This document shows positions 7,841 through 16,664 of a stretch of 64,000 nt of DNA, piece by piece (the first letter of the stretch is position 1; the number at the start of each line of letters is the position of its first letter). The notes below the pieces were generated by a model that was not told the origin of the DNA, made no database searches, and saw nothing but the letters and a program-made list of their open reading frames with translations. The stretch comes from Nocardioides campestrisoli (GTDB lineage: Bacteria; Actinomycetota; Actinomycetes; Propionibacteriales; Nocardioidaceae). The position numbers and the translations under genes were made by a program. The DNA is taken from assembly GCF_013624435.2 (NCBI RefSeq), contig NZ_CP061768.1:682001-746000 (forward strand). Direction: 5' to 3'.

Positions 7841-8723
7841 CCGACCCACCCTCCCCGAGCGGGGCGCCGCCGCCTGATCCGACACTCCGGGCCCGTTGGC
7901 CCGGCGTCGTGCCGTAGGCCCGGCGGAAGGCACTGACGTACGCCGAGGCGCTCGAGTAGCCCACCCGGTGCGCCACCTCGCCGACCGGCCGCCGCCCGAG
8001 CAGGGCGAGCGAGGCCTGCAGCCGGGTCCGGGTCCGCCACGTCGACCACGGGACGCCGTACTCACGGAGGAAGTCGCGCTGCAGGGTCTTGGCGGTGGTG
8101 TGCAGCCGGGCTGCCCAGCCGACGAGGTCGGTGGGGTCGCCGGGGTCGCTGAGCAGGGCGGCCGCGACCTGGCGGGCCAGCCCGTTGCCGGCGGCGGTGT
8201 GCTCCAGCGGCTCGGGGGTGCGAAGCCCGGCGAGCACCTGGTCCTTGAGCTCCATGGCGGGTCCGTGGTCGAGCTCGGTGCGGCACAGGGCCAGCACGGC
8301 GGCGGCGGCTTCCGCATCGATCGCGACCACTCCCGCCGGGACGGCGGCCAGGTGCGCGGGCGCCTGGCGCAGGCAGACGACGTACACCGTCTGGCGCTCG
8401 CAGCCGCTGACCTCGAGGGTGGAGCCGCGGCGGGCCCAGAAGGCCCGCTCGGGCGGCAGGTAGGCGAGACCGGCGCCGCGGCGCACCGCCAGCGGGCCGT
8501 CGGGCGACCAGAAGACCCGGTGCAGGTGGTCCTCCCGCTCCTCGGGGAAGTGCGGGATCCCCCGACCTGCGGGGTAGCGCAGCACGAGCACTCCGGTCGG
8601 CGGGCCCAGGCCGTGGCCGAACTCCTCGACCCAGAGATCGGCCCCGTGATCGGCCCCGTGATCGGTCCCGTGATCGGTCCCCTGGGCGGACCAGTGGTCC
8701 ACGGAGTGTCTTGTCAGCGACAT
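7824..8723 (-). CDS. AraC-family transcriptional regulator of the iron-uptake locus
   Basis: A 299-residue regulator with a cupin-like sensing half and a C-terminal double helix-turn-helix (about 200-285: LQRDFLREYGV, GEVAHRVGYSSASAYVSAFRRAYGTTPGQ). Start ATG 8723 is supported by GGAGAGGA upstream; a longer frame upstream lacks one. Residues 16-30 read TDHGTDHGADHGADL, produced by four tandem 12-bp units; the His/Asp pattern could bind metal but may be only a slipped repeat. It is divergent from the ferric-siderophore binding-protein gene, with a DtxR box between. By analogy with other AraC regulators beside siderophore genes, it probably activates uptake when a siderophore is present (inference). 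Confidence 0.8.
   Translation of the reverse strand: MSLTRHSVDHWSAQGTDHGTDHGADHGADLWVEEFGHGLGPPTGVLVLRYPAGRGIPHFPEEREDHLHRVFWSPDGPLAVRRGAGLAYLPPERAFWARRGSTLEVSGCERQTVYVVCLRQAPAHLAAVPAGVVAIDAEAAAAVLALCRTELDHGPAMELKDQVLAGLRTPEPLEHTAAGNGLARQVAAALLSDPGDPTDLVGWAARLHTTAKTLQRDFLREYGVPWSTWRTRTRLQASLALLGRRPVGEVAHRVGYSSASAYVSAFRRAYGTTPGQRARSVGSGGGAPLGEGGSGAPGD
8636..8683. repeat. Four tandem 12-bp repeats inside the AraC gene
   Basis: Units GATCGGCCCCGT, GATCGGCCCCGT, GATCGGTCCCGT and GATCGGTCCCCT follow each other without gaps. They encode the (D-H-G-A/T) repeats near the N-terminus of the regulator. In-frame gain or loss of units by slippage would change the number of His/Asp residues. Confidence 0.9.
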
Positions 8724-8754
8724 CAGGTGTCCTCTCCGCGACATTCCAGGCCAG

Positions 8755-8772
8755 TAGGTAAGGCTTACCTTA
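8755..8772. promoter_or_regulatory. DtxR/IdeR-type iron box overlapping the divergent promoter
   Basis: TAGGTAAGGCTTACCTTA contains the inverted repeat AGGTAAG-G-CTTACCT and matches the actinobacterial iron box (consensus TTAGGTTAGGCTAACCTAA) closely. It ends 6 bp before the start codon of the binding-protein gene. The likely -10 (TACCTT, 8766-8771) lies inside the box with 7 nt to ATG 8779, so iron-loaded repressor would block a leaderless promoter. Confidence 0.85.
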
Positions 8773-8778
8773 GACCCC

Positions 8779-9792
8779 ATGAATGCCCCTGCACTCCGTC
8801 GCGCCCTGACGCGGACCTCGACCGTCGCCGCCCTCACCGGGCTCCTCGCCCTCGGGCTGGCCGCCTGCGGGGACTCCGAGGAGGAGAGCAAGGGCACGGA
8901 GTCGCAGACCCGCACCTTCGAGGCGGACAACGGCGAGATCGAGATCCCGGCCTCGCCCGAGCGCGTCGTCGCCACCGGCTACGCCGTGCCCGTCCTGATC
9001 GAGTCCGGCGCCGACCTGGTCGGCATCTCGCAGTGGTCCCGGGGGACCGCGCTGATGGACGCCGACGACCTCGCCACGTACGAGGAGCTGGAGAAGGTCG
9101 CGGGCGAGAGCGCCGCCGAGACCAACTACGAGGCGATCGCCGGGCTCCGCCCCGACCTGATCGTGATCGGCGTCCCCGCGCCCGCCCTGGTCGACGTCGA
9201 CATGGACCGGCTCGAGGACATCGCCCCCGTGGTGGTCCTCGGCCCGGCCGCCCCGGACGGCTGGCGCGAGCTGGCCGAGCGGCAGGCCGACGCGGCCGGC
9301 GCCACCGAGGGCTTCGAGGCCACCAAGGCGGCGTACGAGGAGCGCGCGGCCGAGCTGTCGGAGAAGTACGGCGAGGTCCTCGCCGACCTCGACTTCGGCC
9401 ACGTCGGCGCCTACGGCGACGTCTCCGCAGGCACCTTCCACCGCGAGTACGCCGGCTCCTGGGGCACCAACATCGCCGGCGACCTGGGCGTGCAGTACTA
9501 CGGCGAGCCGAGCGAGCCCGGCGAGGGCGCCGAGGCGGTCACCGAGTACCCGTCGATCGAGGAGCTGCCGGAGAAGCTGGGCGAGGCGGACGTGATCACC
9601 TACACCGTGGGTCCGGACGGCAAGCCCGACGACGCCGTGCAGTACGTGCTCGACCACAAGCTGTGGCAGAACCTGCCCGCGGTCAAGGCCGACCGTGCCT
9701 TCGGGGTCCGCTACACCGAGGCCGCCACGTTCGCCTCCGCGATCAAGACGCTGGACTCGCTGGACGCCGCGCTCGAGCCGCTGCTCCCGTGA
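8779..9792 (+). CDS. Ferric-siderophore ABC transporter substrate-binding lipoprotein
   Basis: A 337-residue FhuD/FepB-type binding protein. It starts with a lipoprotein signal (hydrophobic run then LAAC, lipidated Cys30), followed by an acidic linker. Core features are PERVVATGYAVPVLIESGADLVGI, YEAIAGLRPDLIVIG, and a C-terminal WQNLPAVKADRAFGV. It would hold the ferric-siderophore outside the membrane for the two permeases encoded downstream. There is no ribosome site before ATG 8779; the -10 within the iron box makes the transcript leaderless. It begins a five-gene operon joined by overlaps and should be repressed by iron. Confidence 0.9.
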   Translation: MNAPALRRALTRTSTVAALTGLLALGLAACGDSEEESKGTESQTRTFEADNGEIEIPASPERVVATGYAVPVLIESGADLVGISQWSRGTALMDADDLATYEELEKVAGESAAETNYEAIAGLRPDLIVIGVPAPALVDVDMDRLEDIAPVVVLGPAAPDGWRELAERQADAAGATEGFEATKAAYEERAAELSEKYGEVLADLDFGHVGAYGDVSAGTFHREYAGSWGTNIAGDLGVQYYGEPSEPGEGAEAVTEYPSIEELPEKLGEADVITYTVGPDGKPDDAVQYVLDHKLWQNLPAVKADRAFGVRYTEAATFASAIKTLDSLDAALEPLLP

Positions 9793-10619
9793 GCCGCGTC
9801 GAGATGGAGCGGGACCGCCCCGCCGAGCGGGTCGCCGCCCACCACACCACCGGCACCGGGGTCACCCGGATCGGCTACCCGATCGGGGTCAGGACCGTGC
9901 AGGTCGTCCGGGTCGCCCAGGTGACGCCGTCGATGCGCCGGATCACCCTGGGCGGTGAGGGGCTGCGGGGCTTCCACAGCTACCAGGCCGACGACCACGT
10001 CAAGCTGGTCTTCGCGATGCCCGACGGCACCCGCAACGACCCGGTCGCCAACGACGAGCAGACCCTCGACTGGCCGCGCCCGCTCCCGCCGACCCGCAAG
10101 TACACGGTGCGGCGCTGGGACGCCGCCGACCTCGAGCTCGACCTCGACGTGGTGCTGCACGACGGCGGGCTCGCCTCCGACTGGGCCAGGACGGCCGCTC
10201 CCGGGGACGACGTCGTGGTGGCCGGGCCGCCCGGCGCGAAGGCGTTCGCCCACACCTACGACCACTACGTCCTCGCGGTCGACACCACGGCGCTGCCGGC
10301 CGTGGCCCGCTGGCTGGAGGAGGCGCCGGCCGACGTCTCGGCCGACGTGCTGGTCGACGTCGACCACGCGCACGAGCGCGACTACCCGCTGGCCGTCCGC
10401 GACGGCCTCCGGGTGCAGTGGCTGGACCGTAGCGACGGCTCCCGGCTCGCCGAGGCGGTCGCATCGCTCGCCCTGCCGCCGGCCCGGACCTTCCTCTTCG
10501 CCGCTGGCGAGGCGGGCGACGTGAAGCCGCTGCGGTCCTGGGCGCGCGAGCGGGTCGGCGCGGACGACGCCCTGGTCACCGGCTACTGGAAGCGCGGGGT
10601 CGCAGGGCTGGATGACTGA
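9789..10619 (+). CDS. Siderophore-interacting protein (NADPH/FAD ferric-siderophore reductase)
   Basis: A 276-residue SIP-family protein. This family reduces imported ferric-siderophores in the cytoplasm to release iron. The FAD-binding part is seen as RKYTVRRWD (RxYTxR motif, Arg-x-Tyr-Thr), followed by VLHDGGLASDWARTAAPGDDV and VVAGPPGAK; the NAD(P)H part has LFAAGEAGDVKPLRSW and ends with VTGYWKRG, all typical. GTG 9789 overlaps the previous stop (GTGA); ATG 9804 is an alternative start. It overlaps the next gene by 8 bp. The place inside the transporter operon fits the role. Confidence 0.9.
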   Translation: MSRVEMERDRPAERVAAHHTTGTGVTRIGYPIGVRTVQVVRVAQVTPSMRRITLGGEGLRGFHSYQADDHVKLVFAMPDGTRNDPVANDEQTLDWPRPLPPTRKYTVRRWDAADLELDLDVVLHDGGLASDWARTAAPGDDVVVAGPPGAKAFAHTYDHYVLAVDTTALPAVARWLEEAPADVSADVLVDVDHAHERDYPLAVRDGLRVQWLDRSDGSRLAEAVASLALPPARTFLFAAGEAGDVKPLRSWARERVGADDALVTGYWKRGVAGLDD

Positions 10620-11598
10620 GCTGACCCGCCGGCTGCCGGCGCTGCTCGGCGCCGTGCTGCTGCTCGCCGTCCTGGGCGCGCTGAGCCTGTGCGTCGGCGC
10701 CCGCACGGTGCCGCTGCCGGAGGTGCTGGCCGCGTTCACCGACTACGCAGGCACCGACGACCACGTGGTGGTGCGCGACGTCCGGCTGCCCCGGACGCTG
10801 CTCGCCCTGGCGGTCGGCGCCGCGCTGGCGGTGGCGGGCGCGCTGGTGCAGACGCTGACCCGGAACCCGCTCGCCGAGCCCGGGATCCTCGGCGTGACCG
10901 CGGGCGCCTCGTTCGCGATCGTCGTCGCCGTCGCCCTGTGGCGAACGGACTCCCAGGCCGCGATGCTGGCCGCCGCCTTCGTCGGCGCGGCCGCGGCCAC
11001 CGTGCTGGTCTACGCCGTGGGCGGCTCCTCGCCGTTGCGGCTGGTGCTGGCCGGGGTGGCGCTCTCCGCGGTGCTCGCGGGGCTCACCCTGGGCCTGCGG
11101 CTGGCGATGCCGGAGGTCTTCGACAGCTACCGGTTCTGGTCGGTCGGCTCGCTGGCCGGCCGGGAGCAGGTCTCCCTGGGGCTGCCGGTGCTGGTGATCG
11201 CCGCCGGGCTCGGCGGGGCGTTGCTGCTGACCCGGTCGCTGGCCGCGGTGGCGCTCGGCGAGCACGTGGCGCACACGCTGGGGGCGCACGTGGTCCGGAC
11301 CCGGGTGCTGACGATCGTCCTGGTCACGGTCCTGGCCGGCGCCGCCACCGCGGTGGCCGGCCCCATCGCCTTCGTCGGCCTGATCGTGCCGCACCTGGCG
11401 CGGCGGGCGGCCGGCGGCGCGATCGGCTGGCTCCTGGGGCTCTCCCTGCTGCTCGGGCCCGCGCTGGTGCTGGCCGCCGACGTGCTGGCCCGGGTGCTGC
11501 TGCCGACCGGGGAGGTGCCGGTGGCGATCGTGACGGCGTTCCTCGGCGGACCCGTGCTGATCTGGGTCGTCCGCCGGTACGGCGCGGTGGCGCTGTGA
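10612..11598 (+). CDS. FecCD-type iron-siderophore permease, subunit 1
   Basis: A 328-residue inner-membrane permease of the BtuC/FecCD family with about nine to ten hydrophobic spans. Seen: RLPRTLLALAVGAALAVAGA, QTLTRNPLAEPGILGVTAGAS, the coupling region ALGEHVAHTLGAHVVRTRVL, and GPIAFVGLIVPHLAR (contact with the ATPase). It forms a heterodimer with the next gene product. Its ATG lies 8 bp inside the siderophore-interacting-protein gene. Confidence 0.92.
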   Translation: MTELTRRLPALLGAVLLLAVLGALSLCVGARTVPLPEVLAAFTDYAGTDDHVVVRDVRLPRTLLALAVGAALAVAGALVQTLTRNPLAEPGILGVTAGASFAIVVAVALWRTDSQAAMLAAAFVGAAAATVLVYAVGGSSPLRLVLAGVALSAVLAGLTLGLRLAMPEVFDSYRFWSVGSLAGREQVSLGLPVLVIAAGLGGALLLTRSLAAVALGEHVAHTLGAHVVRTRVLTIVLVTVLAGAATAVAGPIAFVGLIVPHLARRAAGGAIGWLLGLSLLLGPALVLAADVLARVLLPTGEVPVAIVTAFLGGPVLIWVVRRYGAVAL

Positions 11599-12644
11599 GC
11601 ACCACTGGAACCACCCGGAGCGCCGCGGGGAGCGCCGCCGGGAGCAGCGTGGTCGGCGGGATCGACGCCGTCACCCGGCGCGTCCGGCTGGGCTGCCTCC
11701 TGCTGGGCCTGGCCGCGCTGGGGGTCGCGTTCGTGGCGCTGTGCCAGGGGGCGACCTGGACCAGTCCCGCGCAGACCCTCCAGGGGCTGCTCGGCCGCGG
11801 GGACCAGTCGTTCGTGATCACCCAGTGGCGGCTGCCGCAGGTGACCGCCGGGCTCGTCTTCGGCGCCGCCCTGGGGCTGGCCGGCGCCGTCTTCCAGAAC
11901 CTCACCCGCAACCCGCTGGGCAGCCCGGACGTGATCGGTCTGGACGCCGGCGCCTGGACCGGCGCGCTGGTCGTCGTGGCGCTGCTCGGCGGCACCTCGG
12001 CCCAGCTGGCGGGCGGCGCGGTGCTGGCCGGCACGGCGACCGCCCTGGTGGTCTACCTGCTCTCGCTCAAGGAGGGGTTCAGCGGCTTGCGCCTGGTGGT
12101 GATCGGGATCGCGGTCAACGCGATGCTCACCGCGGTGAACTCGTGGATCGTGCTCCGCGCCGACCTGGACGTCGCGATCGCCGCCACCGCCTGGAGCGCC
12201 GGCTCGCTCAACGGGACGGGCTGGGACGAGGTGACGGTGCCGTTCGCCGTGGTCGCGGGAGTGGCGCTGCTGCTGGCCACCCAGAGCCGCACCATGCACC
12301 AGGCCGCCCTGGGCGACGAGGTGGCGGTGACCACCGGGGTGCGGCTCGGGACGCACCGGTTGACGCTGGTGGTGCTGGGCGTGGCCTGCACCGCGACCGT
12401 CACCGCGGTCGCCGGGCCCATCGTCTTCGTCGCCCTCGCCGCCCCGCAGATCGGCCGGCGGGTCACCGGCAGCGCCGGCGTCCCGCTGCTCCCCGCGGCC
12501 CTGACCGGGGCGCTGCTGCTGGTCACCGCCGACCTGCTCGCGCAGGTGCTGACCCGGCCCGTGCCGCTGCCGGTGGGCGTGGTCACCACCGCCCTCGGCG
12601 GCATCTACCTGATCTGGCTGCTCGTCAAGGAAGTGAGACGATGA
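11595..12644 (+). CDS. FecCD-type iron-siderophore permease, subunit 2
   Basis: A 349-residue permease partner of the previous gene. GTG 11595 overlaps its stop codon. After a Ser/Gly-rich cytoplasmic start, the protein shows RLPQVTAGLVFGAALGLAGA, QNLTRNPLGSPDVIGLDAGA, ALGDEVAVTTGVRLG and GPIVFVALAAPQIGRR. The last motif differs from the usual VGLIVPH by Val-Ala-Leu-Ala-Ala-Pro-Gln, as often in the second permease of such pairs. It overlaps the ATPase gene by 4 bp (ATGA). Confidence 0.92.
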   Translation: MSTTGTTRSAAGSAAGSSVVGGIDAVTRRVRLGCLLLGLAALGVAFVALCQGATWTSPAQTLQGLLGRGDQSFVITQWRLPQVTAGLVFGAALGLAGAVFQNLTRNPLGSPDVIGLDAGAWTGALVVVALLGGTSAQLAGGAVLAGTATALVVYLLSLKEGFSGLRLVVIGIAVNAMLTAVNSWIVLRADLDVAIAATAWSAGSLNGTGWDEVTVPFAVVAGVALLLATQSRTMHQAALGDEVAVTTGVRLGTHRLTLVVLGVACTATVTAVAGPIVFVALAAPQIGRRVTGSAGVPLLPAALTGALLLVTADLLAQVLTRPVPLPVGVVTTALGGIYLIWLLVKEVRR

Positions 12645-13411
12645 CCCGTCTGCAGGCCCACGACCTCACCCTCGCCTACGGCGAGCGGACCGTCTCCACG
12701 GGGCTCTCGCTGGCCGTGCCGGACCGCGCGTTCACCGCCATCGTCGGCGCCAACGCCTGCGGCAAGTCGACGCTGCTGCGCTCGCTGGTGCGGCTGCTGG
12801 AGCCGCGGGCGGGCCGGGTCGAGCTCGACGGCACCGACGTACGCCGGATGCGGCCCCGTGCGGTGGCCCGCGAGGTCGGGTTCCTGCCGCAGGGGCTGGT
12901 CGCGCCCGAGGGGATCCGGGTCGAGGCGCTGGTCCGGCGCGGCCGCTACCCGCACCAGTCGCTGCTCTCCGCGTGGACGCCGGAGGACCAGGTCGCGGTG
13001 GAGACCGCGATGCTCGCCGCCGGGGTGGACGAGCTCGCCGGCCGGCAGGTCGAGGAGCTCTCCGGCGGCCAGGCCCAGCGGGTGTGGATCGCCATGGTGC
13101 TGGCCCAGGAGACGCCGTACCTGTTGCTCGACGAGCCGACCACGTTCCTCGACATCGCCCACCAGTACGAGCTGCTCGCCCTGCTGGCGCGGCTGCGCGA
13201 CGAGGGGCGGACGGTGGTGGCGGTGCTGCACGACATCAACCAGGCCTGCCGGTTCGCCGACCACGTGGTGGCGATGAAGGCCGGGCGCGTGGTCGCCCAG
13301 GGGCCGCCCCGGGACGTGGTCGACGCCGCGCTGATCCAGGAGGTCTTCGGGCTGCCCTGCACCGTCGTGCCGGACCCGGTGGCCGGGACGCCGATGGTGG
13401 TCCCGCACTGA
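12641..13411 (+). CDS. Iron-siderophore ABC transporter ATPase
   Basis: A 256-residue FepC-type ATPase. Walker A is GANACGKST (residues about 37-45; Ala-Cys instead of the common Gly-Ala/Ser before GKS), Q-loop in VGFLPQGL, signature LSGGQAQRVWIAMVLAQ, Walker B LLLDEPTTFLD and the switch His in VLHDINQA. It powers the two FecCD permeases. It is the last gene of the operon; about 85 bp downstream begins the promoter of the next transporter operon. Confidence 0.93.
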   Translation: MTRLQAHDLTLAYGERTVSTGLSLAVPDRAFTAIVGANACGKSTLLRSLVRLLEPRAGRVELDGTDVRRMRPRAVAREVGFLPQGLVAPEGIRVEALVRRGRYPHQSLLSAWTPEDQVAVETAMLAAGVDELAGRQVEELSGGQAQRVWIAMVLAQETPYLLLDEPTTFLDIAHQYELLALLARLRDEGRTVVAVLHDINQACRFADHVVAMKAGRVVAQGPPRDVVDAALIQEVFGLPCTVVPDPVAGTPMVVPH

Positions 13412-13621
13412 CCGCACGAGGACACGGGCGGCCTGGCGAGCCAGTACCGACCCGGCGAGCCGGACGACCCACGCGCCGGCGTGACGCCGAGGTCGTTTAG
13501 AGTGGCCTCGATCACTCCGGTGCGCCACTGCCCGGAGCGAGTCGGACCCGGATTGGGGCGACGGATCGACGCGGCGACTGACCGCGGCCATCCCTGCACG
13601 CCTGCCCTCCGGAGGTCCCTC
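13412..13621 (+). promoter_or_regulatory. Promoter and structured 5' leader of the proposed F420-0 transporter operon
   Basis: The 210-bp gap holds several inverted repeats: CTGG-CGAG-CCAG (13433-13444), CCGG-CGAG-CCGG (13452-13463), and two that exclude each other, AGTGGC/GCCACT (13501-13506/13524-13529) and CTCCGG/CCGGAG (13515-13520/13532-13537). A -10 TAGAGT is at 13498-13503, giving a leader of about 110 nt. GGAGG at 13611-13615 is the ribosome site. Part of the leader (CGCCACTG, then GAGTCGGA) resembles the 3' half of a cobalamin riboswitch, but the core is missing, so no riboswitch is called. Confidence 0.45.
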
Positions 13622-14659
13622 ATGCCGCTCGTCCCGTCCCGCACCTCGCTGCGCCGCACCGTCCCCGCCGGCCTCGCCGTGCTCGCACTCGGCCTCGCCG
13701 GTTGTGGGGAGTCCGACGCGGGCGCCGACGCGGACGCCGGCACCGGCGCCACCACGGCGGGCTACCCGGTCACCGTCGACAACTGCGGCACCGAGGTGAC
13801 GTTCGAGCAGGCGCCCGAACGGGTGGTGGCGATCAAGTCCACCTCCACCGAGCTCATGCTCGCCCTCGGCCTGGGTGACCGGCTCGTGGCGCACGCGTTC
13901 GCCGACGGCCCGGTCCCCGAGGAGTGGGCCGACGAGGTCGCCGGCGTCACCCTGCTCTCGGAGAAGGCACCCAGCCAGGAGGTGGTGCTCGAGCAGGAGC
14001 CCGACCTCGTCCTCGCCGGCTGGGAGAGCAACCTGGTCGCCGACACCGCGGGGGAGCGCGACGACCTGGCCGCGCTCGGCGTGAACAGCTACGTCTCCCC
14101 GTCGGCCTGCCAGGAGTCGCCGTACGCGCCCGACCCGATGACCTTCGACCTGCTCTTCTCCCAGTTCGAGGAGGCCGGCCAGGTCCTGGGCGCGCCGGAC
14201 GCCGCGGCCGAGCTGGTCGCCGAGCAGCGTGCCGCGCTCGAGGACCTCGAGCGCGCCCCCGAGGGCACCACCGCCCTGTGGTGGTCCTCGGGCACCGACA
14301 CCCCGTTCGTCGGTGGCGGGGCCGGCGCCCCGCAGATGATGATGGAGGCCGTCGGCCTGGAGAACATCGCCGGCGACGTGGACCAGGCCTGGTCGTCGCT
14401 GGGCTGGGAGTCGGTGATCGAGGAGGACCCGGACGTGCTCGTGCTCGTCGACGCCGACTGGAACCAGGCGGCGACCAAGATCGAGTTCCTGGAGTCCAAC
14501 CCGGCCACCGCCGAGCTGACCGCGGTCCGCGAGGGCCGCTACCTGACCGTGCCGATGCCCGCCGCCGAGGCCGGGGTCCGCTCTGTCCCGGCGGTGCTCG
14601 ACCTGGCCCGCCAGCTGGGTGAGCTCGGCCTGCTCGAGGAGGCGGGAGCCGGCTCGTGA
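13622..14659 (+). CDS. ABC transporter substrate-binding lipoprotein of the proposed F420-0 importer type
   Basis: A 345-residue binding lipoprotein with signal and lipobox LAGC (Cys28) and an acidic Gly/Ala linker. The start YPVTVDNCGTEVTF, then PERVVAIKSTSTELMLALGLGD, LSEKAPSQEVVLEQEPDLVLAGWESN and YVSPSACQ match my memory of the family TIGR03868, proposed (not proven) to bind coenzyme F420-0 for uptake. The next gene after the cassette is an F420-dependent dehydrogenase-like enzyme, the kind of neighbour on which that proposal rests. ATG 13622 has GGAGG 6 nt upstream. An iron-siderophore or cobalamin ligand remains possible because the fold is shared. Confidence 0.75.
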   Translation: MPLVPSRTSLRRTVPAGLAVLALGLAGCGESDAGADADAGTGATTAGYPVTVDNCGTEVTFEQAPERVVAIKSTSTELMLALGLGDRLVAHAFADGPVPEEWADEVAGVTLLSEKAPSQEVVLEQEPDLVLAGWESNLVADTAGERDDLAALGVNSYVSPSACQESPYAPDPMTFDLLFSQFEEAGQVLGAPDAAAELVAEQRAALEDLERAPEGTTALWWSSGTDTPFVGGGAGAPQMMMEAVGLENIAGDVDQAWSSLGWESVIEEDPDVLVLVDADWNQAATKIEFLESNPATAELTAVREGRYLTVPMPAAEAGVRSVPAVLDLARQLGELGLLEEAGAGS

Positions 14660-15755
14660 GCCTCCTGCAGCGCAGCGCCGTCGACCCGTCCCCGACTCCC
14701 GGGGCGGGCGGGCCGGACGCGCCGGCGGCGCGCCGCGGGCGCGTCGAGCCCTGGGTGCTGTGGCTGCCGGCGCTGAGCGTGGTGCTGCTGCTCTCCATGA
14801 GCTGGGCGGTCACCCTGGGCGCGGCCGACCTGTCGGTGCGGGAGGTGTGGAGCGTGATCGGCGAGCGCCTCGGCCTGGGTGGGCTGCTCGGCGACAGCGG
14901 GGTGACCACCCTGCGTGCCGGGATCGTCTGGGAGTTGCGGCTGCCGCGCGTGCTGACCGCCGCGGCCGTCGGCGCCGGGCTCGCGCTGAGCGGAGCGGTG
15001 ATGCAGGCGCTGACCCGCAACCCGCTCGCCGACCCCTTCCTGCTCGGGCTCTCGTCCGGCGCCTCCACCGGGGCCGTCCTGGTGCTCCTCCTCGGGCTCT
15101 CGGTGGTGCTGCCGCTCGCCGCGTTCGTCGGGGCGCTGGCCGCGCTCGCCGCGACCCTGCTGCTCGCCCGCTCGCTCGGGGAGATCACGCCCAGCCGCAC
15201 CGTGCTTGCCGGGCTTGCGGTCTCCTCCTTCGCCGGGGCCGTCACCTCGATGCTGGTCTTCTGGAACGCCGACGGCGACTCCTTCCGCGAGGTCCTCAAC
15301 TGGATGCTCGGCTCCTTGGCCGGGGCCGACTGGACCGCCGTGGTGATCTCCTGGGCGACGCTGCTCGTCGTCGGCCTGCCCGTGGTCCTGCACGGCCGGG
15401 TGCTCGACGCGTTCGCCTTCGGCGACTCCGCGGCCGCCTCGCTCGGGATCGACGTCGGCCGCACCCGCTGGCTGCTGCTGGCCGGGACCGCGCTGCTCAC
15501 CGGCGCGATGGTCTCGGTGAGCGGGGCGATCGGGTTCGTCGGGCTGGTGCTGCCCAACGCCGTACGCCTCGTCGTCGGCTCCCGGCACCGGCGGCTGCTG
15601 CCGCTGACCGTGCTCGCCGGCGCCATCTTCATGGTCTGGGTCGACACCGTCGCCCGCACCCTCTTCGACCCGCGCGAGGTGCCGGTCGGCATCATCACCG
15701 TGCTGGTCGGCGCGCCGGTCTTCGTGCTCGTCCTGCTCCGGCACCGGGGTCGGGC

Positions 15756-15759
<4 letters not shown>
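14656..15759 (+). CDS. Permease of the proposed F420-0 ABC importer
   Basis: A 367-residue FecCD-type permease with about nine spans after a 30-residue Pro/Gly-rich cytoplasmic start. Seen: RLPRVLTAAAVGAGLALSGA, QALTRNPLADPFLLGLSSGAS, FGDSAAASLGIDVGRTRWLL, and GAIGFVGLVLPNAVR. It is the only permease of the cassette, so it should act as a homodimer. GTG 14656 overlaps the binding-protein stop codon (GTGA). It corresponds to the TIGR03869 type by context. Confidence 0.8.
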
Positions 15760-16619
<860 letters not shown>

Positions 16620-16664
16620 ACTGACCGCAGCGTGGGAGCGGGCGCGGGTCAGGGAGGTCGCAGC

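Noticed and set aside
8636..8683. 12-bp tandem repeat as regulator binding iterons or a CRISPR-like array
   Set aside because: Units are contiguous without spacers and lie in frame within a coding region.
13501..13560. Possible cobalamin riboswitch before the ABC cassette
   Set aside because: Only the CGCCACTG and GAGTCGGA-like parts are present; the GGAAxxCGGTG core and the long P3 arm are not found, so it is described only as a structured leader.
16632..16664. Leaderless GTG start at 16632 for the F420-dependent dehydrogenase-like gene
   Set aside because: The extra residues (Gly-rich) are not part of the family, and AGGGAGG points to GTG 16665.
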